Shown here: piece after piece, positions 1 through 6,698 of the stretch
How positions within the stretch are numbered: position 1 is the stretch's first letter
Layout: the number at the start of each line of letters is the position of its first letter
NCBI GenBank assembly: GCA_965658595.1
Contig: CBFHSW010000110.1
Span: 1-11,889, forward strand
From: UBA1858 sp965658595
GTDB taxonomy: Bacteria > Pseudomonadota > Gammaproteobacteria > UBA4575
Direction of reading: 5' to 3'
DNA length: 11,889 bases
The notes under the pieces: model-generated
Seen by the model: only the letters and a program-made list of their open reading frames with translations
Databases searched by the model: none
Told to the model about the DNA's origin: nothing
Made by a program: the position numbers and the translations under genes

Positions 1-281
1 ACAGCTGGGACAACAGCACAGCGTTCACAAGCTGGTTCTTCATCGAGATTGGCCGTCAAGGCGATCACCATGACCGTGGTGAGACACACTTCTGGGAGCT
101 AGACGAAGTCGGTTCACCAAACTGTGGTCGCGGTTACTTCACTCTATTCGCACTCGCGCTATTACCACCGGTTTGGCACAAGTACATGAATGAGCAGATG
201 AATAAGTGGGACGATGAGATGGCATCTGAAGGCGAGTTAAAGATCGCTAAGGATATGAACAACATCGCAGGTTACGCATAA
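1..281 (+). CDS. XylM/AlkB-type membrane hydroxylase, C-terminal part (5' end outside window)
   Basis: Only the last 92 codons are present; the frame is open from base 3 to the TAA stop. The fragment has the C-terminal layout of the membrane di-iron hydroxylases XylM and AlkB. There is a histidine box (GRQGDHHDRGETHFWEL, about residues 18-34 of the fragment), a hydrophobic stretch ending in LLPPVWHKYM, and a charged tail (KWDDEMASEGELKIAKDMNN). From memory this resembles the XylM tail (LIPPLW...WDQRYATPGERELAMAANKKAGW) more than AlkB. Such enzymes sit in the inner membrane and hydroxylate alkanes or methyl groups of aromatics with O2, using electrons from a reductase; a XylA-type reductase is encoded 1.5 kb downstream. 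The third box reads QGDHH rather than HxxHH. All six Phe codons are TTC and all three Tyr codons TAC, which suggests high expression. Substrate is unknown. A fatty-acid desaturase-family relative is the main alternative. Confidence 0.78.
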   Translation, partial: SWDNSTAFTSWFFIEIGRQGDHHDRGETHFWELDEVGSPNCGRGYFTLFALALLPPVWHKYMNEQMNKWDDEMASEGELKIAKDMNNIAGYA

Positions 282-301
282 GCTGCAATGATGCAAACAT
301 G

Positions 302-329
302 TCCCCCTCTGCTTGCAGAGGGGGATTTT
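302..329 (+). terminator. Rho-independent terminator after the hydroxylase gene
   Basis: A perfect stem CCCCCTCTG / CAGAGGGGG with loop CTTG is extended by one T-A pair and followed by TTTT. It lies 20 bases after the hydroxylase stop and before the globin ribosome binding site. It should end, or strongly attenuate, transcription from the hydroxylase gene. Confidence 0.88.
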
Positions 330-367
330 AATGCTCAAATAAAAAAGTACAGAGAGGAGTCTTTAAA

Positions 368-730
368 ATGAGTGAAGCAAGTTTATTTGACCGCTTAGGC
401 GGCGCAGAGATGGTTGATAAGATTGTTGATGACATCTGGATTAACCACACTTCTAATCCGAAAGTTAAGCAAAGATACATCGACAGTGACCCAGATACAG
501 TTAAGCGACTAGTGCGTGAATTCATGCATGCAGGCTTTGGTGGTCCACTAGAGTACACAGGTCGTGATATGTTATCTGCTCACACAGGCATGAACATCAG
601 TGATGAAGAGTTTGTTGCAGTTTGTGATGATGTACTTAAAGCTTTAGACAAGAACGATATTGGCCAGACTGAGAGAGATCAGATTTTATGTGCTCTTTAC
701 TCAATGAAAGGCGAGATCGTTGGCGTATAG
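368..730 (+). CDS. Group 1 truncated hemoglobin (TrHbN-like)
   Basis: A 120-residue heme protein of the 2-over-2 globin fold, expected in the cytoplasm. Group 1 hallmarks are SLFDRLGG (residues 5-12), FGGPLEYTGRDM (57-68) and the proximal heme ligand His72 in SAHTGMNIS. Aligned by eye to Mycobacterium HbN, the distal B10 position, usually Tyr, is Trp24, and the CD1 Phe position is Tyr37, so ligand binding may differ from classic HbN. The ATG has a good Shine-Dalgarno (AGAGAGGAG, 8 bases upstream). It lies just after a membrane oxygenase gene but behind a terminator. Truncated globins typically bind O2 or detoxify NO; a role in supplying O2 to, or protecting, the neighbouring hydroxylase is inference. 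Family assignment is secure, function is not. Confidence 0.93.
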   Translation: MSEASLFDRLGGAEMVDKIVDDIWINHTSNPKVKQRYIDSDPDTVKRLVREFMHAGFGGPLEYTGRDMLSAHTGMNISDEEFVAVCDDVLKALDKNDIGQTERDQILCALYSMKGEIVGV

Positions 731-752
731 AGTCAACCAGTAAATTATTTCA

Positions 753-783
753 TAAAATCTCTAGTTCGCTAGAGATTTTATTT
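753..783 (+). terminator. Hairpin with UUCG tetraloop between globin and ferredoxin genes
   Basis: The arms AAAATCTCTAG and CTAGAGATTTT close a TTCG loop, giving a stem of 11-12 perfect pairs with UUCG, an exceptionally stable tetraloop. A U-rich arm and three further Ts follow. It most likely terminates the globin transcript. It lies only 20 bases before the ferredoxin start, so it could instead act as a 5' stabiliser or partial attenuator for that gene. Confidence 0.8.
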
Positions 784-802
784 AAAAACTTAGGAGTCAG
801 TA

Positions 803-982
803 ATGAAAGTAACTTGGAACGAAAATACATGTAGTCATGCAGGTAAATGTGTACAGGGTTCACCTTCAGTATTTAAAGTAGAAGACGGTAAGTTTGTAAT
901 TGATCAAACAGCTGCTTCAGAAGAAGAGATCCGTAATACAGTATCACAGTGTCCATCTGGCGCATTAACTATAGAAGACTAA
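803..982 (+). CDS. Small single-cluster ferredoxin, YjdI / Fer4_19 type
   Basis: This 59-residue protein has an ATG start preceded by TAGGAG. It begins MKVTWNENTCSHAGKC and ends CPSGALTIED, the signature of the divergent mono-cluster iron-sulfur family (YjdI-like, Pfam Fer4_19). Visible candidate ligands are Cys10, Cys16 and Cys50, with His12 between the first two. Only three cysteines are present, so a fourth ligand (possibly His12, or none) is not settled by the sequence. It is probably a soluble cytoplasmic electron carrier or sensor. Its place between an oxygenase/globin pair and a reductase suggests a part in the same oxidation chemistry, which is inference. No strong promoter was seen just upstream, so expression may depend on read-through of the preceding hairpin. 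Confidence 0.88.
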   Translation: MKVTWNENTCSHAGKCVQGSPSVFKVEDGKFVIDQTAASEEEIRNTVSQCPSGALTIED

Positions 983-1082
983 CTTTTAATATATAAACTA
1001 ATCTAATCTTAATTCGATAGAGCACAAACTCAATTTGTTAGCAGCTTAATTTATTATCGAGTTATTGAATTAGGGGGAAATT

Positions 1083-1736
1083 ATGATCGGAGACCAATTA
1101 AGAACCAAAATGATCCTGCGCGGACATCCTTCCTGCCCAAATACAGGTAAGTGTTTGCAAACTGCCGCTGAGAAAGGTGTTGATGTTGACTGTGAGTTAG
1201 TCACTGATGTCGACAGTGACGATTTTCGAGCAGTGTCTCCTTATGGCGTTGGGCCAGTGTTGCACGATATTGATTTTGTCGTGTATGGCACAACTGCAGT
1301 AATGTCATATTTGGATGACAAGGGATTTGGTCCATCTTTAGTACCACGAAACGGCGTGATTAGAGCAATCATGTATCAGTGGGCAATTATTGCCACTGAG
1401 TGCGTCGCTTCTAACATGGGCGACTCAATGAACAAAGATGAGTTGTCTAAATTGTTTGACGGATTAGAAAAGCAAGTTTTGAATCCTCCCAAGCGTGGCG
1501 ACTTTATCTGTGGTGACTTCACACTCGCAGATATACACTGGTCATCATGCTGTAATCTGCTAGAAATTGCAGGTGCGGGTGATTTAATTAGTTCTAGACC
1601 TGGTGTTGCCAAATGGTATGACAAGGTCAAAGCACACCCAAGCACAAGTAAGGAAAAAATCATTCCTTTCACTGTTCTGCCGTCTGCTGAAGATGTTAGT
1701 TCTGGTACTTTGCAAGGTATTTCTATCAACGTATAG
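1083..1736 (+). CDS. Glutathione S-transferase family protein
   Basis: A 217-residue protein with the two-domain GST layout. The N-terminal thioredoxin-like half has HPSCPNTGKCL (residues 15-25), with Ser17/Cys18 at the usual active-site position. SPYGVGPVL follows, its Pro being the candidate cis-proline, then VYGTTAVMSYLDDKG, the glutathione-binding segment. The helical C-terminal half contains FICGDFTLADIHW and RPGVAKWYDKVKAHPS, typical GST helix-6 and tail motifs. The start has a strong AGGGGG ribosome binding site 5 bases away. It probably conjugates or reduces small electrophiles with glutathione in the cytoplasm. GSTs beside hydrocarbon or isoprene monooxygenases remove epoxides or other reactive products, so such a role fits the context but is not shown. 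A strong terminator follows. The class and substrate cannot be told from this sequence. Confidence 0.83.
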   Translation: MIGDQLRTKMILRGHPSCPNTGKCLQTAAEKGVDVDCELVTDVDSDDFRAVSPYGVGPVLHDIDFVVYGTTAVMSYLDDKGFGPSLVPRNGVIRAIMYQWAIIATECVASNMGDSMNKDELSKLFDGLEKQVLNPPKRGDFICGDFTLADIHWSSCCNLLEIAGAGDLISSRPGVAKWYDKVKAHPSTSKEKIIPFTVLPSAEDVSSGTLQGISINV

Positions 1737-1754
1737 ATTGGGTTTAATATGCGT

Positions 1755-1789
1755 AAAAGCGCCCAAAGAATTTTAGGGCGCTTTTTTTT
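1755..1789 (+). terminator. Rho-independent terminator after the GST gene
   Basis: The arms AAAAGCGCCC and GGGCGCTTTT enclose an 11-base loop and run into a tract of eight Ts. It separates the GST gene from the downstream reductase, so the reductase probably has its own promoter or relies on read-through. Confidence 0.92.
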
Positions 1790-1819
1790 GTTTTAATTTA
1801 GGGATTATTGAGTCATAAA

Positions 1820-2902
1820 ATGTTTGGATTATTTGGCGGTAAGAAAAAAGATTATGAAGTCAGCGTCAACAATGGTGCGGCTACATTCACTGTTAAAGCG
1901 GGTGATAATTTACTCAAAGCTGCGCTAGAGAGTGGGATCGCCTGGCCACATGATTGTCGTGTGGGTAGCTGCGGTAGCTGTGCATGCACAATCACCTCTG
2001 GAAAGATTAAGCAACTCACAGATTTTTCTTATGTACTTGATGGCGATCAACTTAAATCGGGCATGGCACTAGCATGCCAAGCAGCATTGAAATCAGATTT
2101 GCAGGTTGAAGTAGAGCTCGGTGAAGAAATTGCTGCAGAGATGCTCTCAGTCAAAGGTTCCATAGAGCGTGTCATTGATCTCACGCATGATATTAAAGAA
2201 TTAGTTTTTAAAGCAGATGATGTTAATTTCGATCGTGAAATGCTCGCAGGACAGTACGCTGAAATCCTAGTCGAAGGTGTTTCAGATCCGCGTTCCTACT
2301 CATTTGCGAAAGCGCCTAACAATGAAAACCCCGGCGAATTCACCTTCTACATCAGACATGTTCCGGGTGGCGCATTTACAGATTGGTTGTTTGCAGAAAA
2401 TAGAGTTGGCACTGCCATGTCTTTAAACGCACCATATGGGCAGTTCTATCATCGACCAGATGATTCAATGATGGTATGTATGGCAGGTGGTAGCGGTATG
2501 AGTGCCATTAAGTCACTATTAGAAGCCTGTGTTGAGGATCAAGTGCAAAGAAATTGTATATACTTATTTGGTGCTCGCACCGAAGATGATCTATATTGCG
2601 CTGAGGACATGGAAAAAATCAAAGCGGGTTGGAATAAAGATTTTACATTCGATTACGTTCCTGTGCTGTCAGCAGACGAAGGTTCAGATTGGACAGGACC
2701 AAAAGGTTACGTCACGGACTACTTCCAGCAAAACTACATAGATAATTCAGCATTAGATATTAACAATGCCCAAGGATACTTGTGTGGTCCACCAGCAATG
2801 ATCGATTCTGCTATTGAGTTATTAAAATCTGGCGGTATTGCCGAAGAAAGCATATATTACGATAAGTTTCTTGATGCCAGCTCGATCCCTGGCGGTCGCT
2901 AA
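1820..2902 (+). CDS. XylA-type NADH:acceptor reductase ([2Fe-2S] ferredoxin-FAD-NAD domains)
   Basis: A 360-residue flavin reductase that takes electrons from NAD(P)H through FAD and a [2Fe-2S] cluster to an oxygenase. Domains in order are a plant-type ferredoxin domain with CRVGSCGSC and ALAC (Cys46, 51, 54, 86), an FAD-binding barrel with RSYSFAKAP, and a nucleotide-binding domain with MAGGSGMSA, GARTEDDLY and YLCGPPAMID. The order and length match xylene monooxygenase reductase XylA (about 350 residues) and related phenol or methane monooxygenase reductases. It is the obvious electron donor for the upstream XylM-like hydroxylase. The start is uncertain. ATG at 1820 gives the family-like N-terminus MFGLFGGKKKDYEV, while an upstream TTG at 1808 adds four residues and sits only 3 bases after AGGGA. 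A ferredoxin reductase for another oxygenase is the alternative. Confidence 0.92.
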   Translation: MFGLFGGKKKDYEVSVNNGAATFTVKAGDNLLKAALESGIAWPHDCRVGSCGSCACTITSGKIKQLTDFSYVLDGDQLKSGMALACQAALKSDLQVEVELGEEIAAEMLSVKGSIERVIDLTHDIKELVFKADDVNFDREMLAGQYAEILVEGVSDPRSYSFAKAPNNENPGEFTFYIRHVPGGAFTDWLFAENRVGTAMSLNAPYGQFYHRPDDSMMVCMAGGSGMSAIKSLLEACVEDQVQRNCIYLFGARTEDDLYCAEDMEKIKAGWNKDFTFDYVPVLSADEGSDWTGPKGYVTDYFQQNYIDNSALDINNAQGYLCGPPAMIDSAIELLKSGGIAEESIYYDKFLDASSIPGGR

Positions 2903-2947
2903 AAAGATAATAGGTATAATAAAATAGATATAAACAGGAGAAAAACT

Positions 2948-3166
2948 ATGTTAACTACACGTGCATTAGCCGTTATGGCTATCTGGACAGCTGTCATGAT
3001 CACCTTGTTCAATGTTGTTGGTTTCGACGATAACTACACCAATCCACTATGGGCATTGGGTGCAGCATTGGTACTTGTTGTGACATTGGTGGGCAACGTT
3101 TGGATATTCATCCATATCTCTAAGGATGAGCCATGGGAATGGAATAAAGATGCAGATGGTGAATAA
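2948..3166 (+). CDS. Small two-helix membrane protein, unknown function
   Basis: A 72-residue protein with a strong ribosome binding site (AGGAG, 7 bases before ATG), 45 bases after the reductase gene and before a strong terminator, so it is probably co-transcribed with the reductase. Two hydrophobic segments (about residues 6-25 and 34-55) are joined by a short polar loop (FDDNYTNP). The C-terminal tail (HISKDEPWEWNKDADGE) is acidic and rich in Trp. No family is recognised. Its position suggests a membrane partner of the hydroxylase/reductase system, for example an anchor or assembly factor, but this is inference. Good start signals, a sensible membrane profile and context make it a likely real gene. 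Confidence 0.72.
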   Translation: MLTTRALAVMAIWTAVMITLFNVVGFDDNYTNPLWALGAALVLVVTLVGNVWIFIHISKDEPWEWNKDADGE

Positions 3167-3190
3167 TTAATCATTTGCTGTTAAAGATTT

Positions 3191-3218
3191 AAAAAGCCGG
3201 CATAAGCCGGCTTTTTTT
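3191..3218. terminator. Bidirectional terminator between the small membrane protein gene and gluQ
   Basis: The stem AAAAAGCCGGC / GCCGGCTTTTT closes an ATAA loop, with T tracts readable on both strands. On the + strand it ends the reductase and small membrane protein unit. On the - strand it coincides with the gluQ stop and ends the dksA-gluQ transcript from the other side. Confidence 0.9.
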
Positions 3219-4122
3219 ATCGGTCCGAAAAAATAATTTTATCGACTTTGGGTACCTTAGAGTCATCCCAATACTCAATCGCCCATGCCCATAGATTACT
3301 CAGACGACCCCAACGTAAATGCTTAGGGGGTTGTTGACCTAAATCTTCCAATACATTGACCAGCATATGACGTGCATGCTGCTTGGCCAGTGGCGGTGCG
3401 TAGGTTTGTTTACTTAGCTTGTTGCCATGCTCATCTGTAATGATAGGTAGGTGGAAAAACTCTGCCGTGGTGAGTCCCAATAATGTACTCAGATGAACCT
3501 GTCTGGCTGTCAACGCTAATAAGTCATTCCCACGCACTATCTGCGTATATTGTTCATGTAAATCGTCGAGACTAGCGGCCAGTATGTAGCTCGGTAATTG
3601 ATCCGCTCTCATAATAATATAGTCCCCACTCTCACTAGCTAAATCATATGTTTGTAAACCATACAAATGATCAATAAATTGAATAGTTTCATGGTTGGTT
3701 CTTACTCGGATAGTGAGGTGTGAGTCTGCTTTTAGTGACAAGTCTCTGCAAATTCCTGGGTAGATCACACCCATAGGACCCTTAGGAGCATGATTGGCGA
3801 GACTTTTACGACTACAGCGGCACCCATAGGCAAGATTTTTTTCATGTAAAAGATGAGCGATATGTGTGTGATACGGCATCCGATTGTGTTGCAATATGGG
3901 GCGTTCGTCCCAAATAAAGCCATAATTCGTCAGACAGTCCAGAATGCTCTGTATGCAGCCTTTTGGTTCTCGCTCGGGATCTATGTTTTCAACTCTAATA
4001 ATCCAGCTGCCACCATTTGAGCGGGCCTGTAGATAGCTCGCAGTCGCTGTGAGTAATGAACCGTAATGGAGTGGTCCAGTGGGGGAGGGGGCAAAACGGC
4101 CGCGGTAAGGACTATGCGCCAA
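3217..4122 (-). CDS. gluQ: Glutamyl-Q tRNA(Asp) synthetase
   Basis: A 301-residue GluRS-like enzyme that activates glutamate and attaches it to the queuosine at position 34 of tRNA(Asp), not to the acceptor end. It has GRFAPSPTGPLHYGSL at the N-terminus (HIGH-like LHYG, residues 18-21), a KMSKS-like KLSKQ (235-239), and the family's zinc site Cys101-x-Cys103 ... Tyr121-x3-Cys125. It lacks the anticodon-binding domain of full GluRS, and its length is close to E. coli GluQ. The usual EDID motif reads ENID. The start is TTG: a TGA stop lies two codons upstream in frame, and no later start keeps the ATP-binding motif. The Shine-Dalgarno is weak. It lies 47 bases behind dksA, the same order as in E. 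coli, which suggests co-transcription and low translation. Confidence 0.95.
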   Translation of the reverse strand: MAHSPYRGRFAPSPTGPLHYGSLLTATASYLQARSNGGSWIIRVENIDPEREPKGCIQSILDCLTNYGFIWDERPILQHNRMPYHTHIAHLLHEKNLAYGCRCSRKSLANHAPKGPMGVIYPGICRDLSLKADSHLTIRVRTNHETIQFIDHLYGLQTYDLASESGDYIIMRADQLPSYILAASLDDLHEQYTQIVRGNDLLALTARQVHLSTLLGLTTAEFFHLPIITDEHGNKLSKQTYAPPLAKQHARHMLVNVLEDLGQQPPKHLRWGRLSNLWAWAIEYWDDSKVPKVDKIIFSDR

Positions 4123-4169
4123 TGATCAGTCTTAAAAAGTGGTCAGAATGATGATTAGCACGCATAGAT

Positions 4170-5201
4170 TTACTTATAAATTTGCTTCTCTTTAATCTCT
4201 TGCAGAGTTTTGCAGTCAATACATAAAGTTGCAGTAGGACGTGCCTCTAAACGACGAATGCCAATTTCAATTCCACAGGACACACAATAACCATAATCGT
4301 CAGTATCAATTGTGATGAGTGATTCATCGATTTTTTTGATCAGTTTTCTTTCACGGTCACGTGTACGTAATTCAAGACTGAATTCTTCTTCTTGAGTGGC
4401 TCGATCAGCGGGATCTGCATAATTGGCTGCATCGCTTTTCATATGATCCACAGTTCTATCAACTTCTTGCATTAACTGTTTCTTCCATTCGATTAAGATA
4501 AGTCGAAAATGCTTATGTTGACCTTCACTCATGTATATTTCGTCAACAACAGGCATATAAGGATCGATACCTTCAACGGGTAGAGAGGTGCCTATCATTG
4601 GCTCATCAGGAATCAGGCTTTTGGTTTTTGCCTTTTTTGCAGCAGGTTTCTTAGGTGCGGCTTTAGTTACAGCTCGTTTCTTGGGAGCTGATGCTTTAAT
4701 TGGTGCTTTCTTCTTGGGTGCGGCTTTTTTGCTTGCAGGGGCTTTGACTGCCGTTTTTGTCTTCGGGCTAACCTGTGCTGGAGACTTCTTGGTTGTTACC
4801 ACTTTTTTCTTAGGAGCTGCTCTCTTTTTAACTGAGGTAGTTGTTTTCTTTTTTGTAGGTGCCGCTTTTTTAGGTGCCGCTTTCTTAGGTGCCGCTTTTT
4901 TAGGTGCTGCTTTCTTAGGTGCCGCTTTCTTAGGTGCCGCTTTTTTAGGCGTTGCTTTTTTCTTACTCACAGTTTTATTTTTCTTTGGTTGTGCTGCTGT
5001 TGTTTTGACAGGTTTCTTCTTTGCTGCTGGTTTTTTGACCACAGCTTTTTTTACAGATGCTTTTTTAACCGCAGCTTTTTTGTTAGTAGCAACAGAGCTC
5101 TTGCTGGCACTTGCTGGTGCTTTTTTGACCGCCGACTTTTTGACGGCGGCTTTCTTTTTAACCGCTGTCTTTTTCTTGGGTGCCGCTTTTTTAACTGCCA
5201 T
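4170..5201 (-). CDS. dksA: RNA polymerase-binding regulator DksA with histone-H1-like N-terminal extension
   Basis: A 343-residue protein. Residues about 196-343 align without gaps over the core with E. coli DksA, which enters the RNA polymerase secondary channel and works with ppGpp in the stringent response. Asp263 and Asp266 (DPADRA) match the coiled-coil tip acidic residues, and Cys306, Cys309, Cys327 and Cys330 form the zinc site. Residues 1 to about 195 are almost entirely Lys, Ala, Pro, Ser and Thr in AAPKK/VKKA units, resembling histone H1 tails. This would be disordered and strongly basic, so nucleic-acid binding is expected but inferred. Similar Lys-rich extensions occur on DksA in some other Proteobacteria. 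The start is the ATG at 5201, preceded by AAGG. A shorter product from an internal start is possible but not obvious. Confidence 0.94.
   Translation of the reverse strand: MAVKKAAPKKKTAVKKKAAVKKSAVKKAPASASKSSVATNKKAAVKKASVKKAVVKKPAAKKKPVKTTAAQPKKNKTVSKKKATPKKAAPKKAAPKKAAPKKAAPKKAAPKKAAPTKKKTTTSVKKRAAPKKKVVTTKKSPAQVSPKTKTAVKAPASKKAAPKKKAPIKASAPKKRAVTKAAPKKPAAKKAKTKSLIPDEPMIGTSLPVEGIDPYMPVVDEIYMSEGQHKHFRLILIEWKKQLMQEVDRTVDHMKSDAANYADPADRATQEEEFSLELRTRDRERKLIKKIDESLITIDTDDYGYCVSCGIEIGIRRLEARPTATLCIDCKTLQEIKEKQIYK
4856..4960 (-). repeat. 15-bp tandem repeat inside dksA encoding AAPKK units
   Basis: Seven head-to-tail 15-base units of the form TAGGTGCCGCTTT(C/T)T, differing at only a few bases, encode six AAPKK pentapeptides and one ATPKK in the basic extension of DksA. 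The unit is a multiple of three, so gain or loss of copies by slippage would keep the frame and change only the tail length. Confidence 0.92.
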
Positions 5202-5280
5202 ATTGAGTAGCCTTAATTAAATTTAGCACGCTTAATTAACAGAATTGTGACTTGGTTGCAAGTAAAGCGTGTGTTTTTCC

Positions 5281-6690
5281 CTATGTTGTGTTGCCTTTTT
5301 CTGAAGCAATATCAGTCAATAATGAGTGCATTTTTGTCGACTCTACTTGGCTGATTATTTGACCATCAGCAACATGAGTGATTAATTTATCACCAGCTTT
5401 CACTTGGCCATGGTTTAGGATCAACGATTGCTGATCTGACTGCATAGTGATGGAATAACCTCTTTTCATTGTATTCAATGGACTTACGACACTCATACTG
5501 TTGGCACTTAGTGCCAATCTATGAGAACTCTGATGTACCCTCTGCTGGATATTATTTTGCAAGCGACTGTAGGTCTGATTAATGTGAGTTTTGGCTTGCA
5601 TTAGTGATTTTGATGGCGACTCTCTGCTCAATCGATGGGCGAGAGTGAATATCATGGTTTTTGTATTCTGAATATGGGCTGGAGTAGTACGAGCCAGCCT
5701 TAGCTTCAGTGCGCCTAGTAACTGTTGCTGACGGTTTATTGATTTAACAGGGTCACATTGAGCTAGTCTTTGATTAAGCCAATCTACACGTTGCATGTTG
5801 GTGTTGATATTGCCTCGCAATAACTGAGAGAGTTTTTTGCGTGTAATAGTAAAATGATTGGCCAGATTGTCTATTTCTGGACATATCTGTTCTGCTGCCG
5901 CTGATGGAGTTGCTGCTCTCAAGTCAGCGACAAAATCTGCAATCGTGAAATCTATTTCATGTCCAATTCCTGTGACCACTGGGATTGTTGATTGTGCAAT
6001 TGCATAAGCCAATGTCTCATCATTGAATGCCCATAAATCCTCAATCGATCCACCCCCTCGAATAATAACAACTACATCTGCTGTGCCACATTCATTAATA
6101 TGGTGTAGTGCCTGAGTGATTAAGTTGGCAGCATTTTCACCTTGAACAGGCACCGCATATACAGATTTTTTACAGTATGGATAGCGTCGCTGTGAGACAT
6201 TGAGAAAGTCTTGAATAGCGGCTCCCGTAGGGGAGGTAATAATAGCAATCTCTTGGGGCAGATAAGGTAATGCTTGTTTATGCTCAGGATCGAATAAGCC
6301 TTGTTCATGCAGTTTGTTTTTAAGTTTTTCATATTGGCGTTGCAGAGCACCAAAGCCTGCTTCTTCCATTTGGTCAGCAATGAGTTGTAAGTCACCGCGC
6401 GGCTCGTATAGGCTGACTTTTGCTCTGACCACTACTTTTATGCCATTAGTGATCTTGAAAGGGACTCGCTGTCTGCTAGTGCGAAACATTACGCAACGAA
6501 TCTGAGCTTGACTGTCTTTGAGTGAAAAGTACACATGGCCAGAGGCGGGTTGGGCAATATTAGAGATTTCACCCTCTACCCAGATTAGAGGTAGGTTATC
6601 TGCAACTAAGTCTTTGATCTGTCTATTGATTACAGAGACAGGATAGATATTGCGCTGATCTTTTGAAGAATCTGAGTTCATATATGTCAT
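5281..6690 (-). CDS. xseA: Exodeoxyribonuclease VII large subunit
   Basis: A 469-residue subunit of exonuclease VII, which cuts single-stranded DNA from both ends in repair and recombination together with the small subunit XseB (not in this window). An N-terminal OB-fold domain (about residues 17-110; VSVINRQIKDLVADNLPLIWVEGEIS) is followed by the catalytic domain with VVIIRGGGSIEDLWAFNDE and TGIGHEIDFTIADFVADLRAATPSAAAE, then a long Gln- and Leu-rich helical C-terminus that binds XseB. Length is near the E. coli protein (456). ATG at 6690 is taken as the start; a second ATG three codons in is possible, and neither has a strong ribosome binding site (AGGG lies about 13 bases away). It is divergent from guaB, as in E. 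coli, and lies 79 bases upstream of dksA on the same strand with no clear terminator between. Confidence 0.96.
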   Translation of the reverse strand: MTYMNSDSSKDQRNIYPVSVINRQIKDLVADNLPLIWVEGEISNIAQPASGHVYFSLKDSQAQIRCVMFRTSRQRVPFKITNGIKVVVRAKVSLYEPRGDLQLIADQMEEAGFGALQRQYEKLKNKLHEQGLFDPEHKQALPYLPQEIAIITSPTGAAIQDFLNVSQRRYPYCKKSVYAVPVQGENAANLITQALHHINECGTADVVVIIRGGGSIEDLWAFNDETLAYAIAQSTIPVVTGIGHEIDFTIADFVADLRAATPSAAAEQICPEIDNLANHFTITRKKLSQLLRGNINTNMQRVDWLNQRLAQCDPVKSINRQQQLLGALKLRLARTTPAHIQNTKTMIFTLAHRLSRESPSKSLMQAKTHINQTYSRLQNNIQQRVHQSSHRLALSANSMSVVSPLNTMKRGYSITMQSDQQSLILNHGQVKAGDKLITHVADGQIISQVESTKMHSLLTDIASEKGNTT

Positions 6691-6698
6691 ATTGGCAG

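Noticed and set aside
983..1082. Possible promoter and long inverted repeat (AATTCGATA / TATCGAGTT) before the GST gene
   Set aside because: The arms are imperfect with a loop of nearly 40 bases, and no -35/-10 pair with good spacing was found; AT-rich chance matches are likely.
1376..1729. Open frame of 117 codons on the - strand
   Set aside because: It lies wholly within the GST gene, shows no recognisable motif and lacks start signals; a shadow of the sense frame.
2915..2920. TATAAT just after the reductase stop, possible promoter for the small membrane protein
   Set aside because: No -35 match lies at 16-18 bases upstream, and the short spacing to the reductase gene makes co-transcription simpler.
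4588..5220. Long + strand open frame of 210 codons, very hydrophobic
   Set aside because: It is the antisense of the Lys/Ala/Pro repeats of dksA. Its repetitive FLGAA pattern is the complement of AAPKK codons, and it has no ribosome binding site of note.
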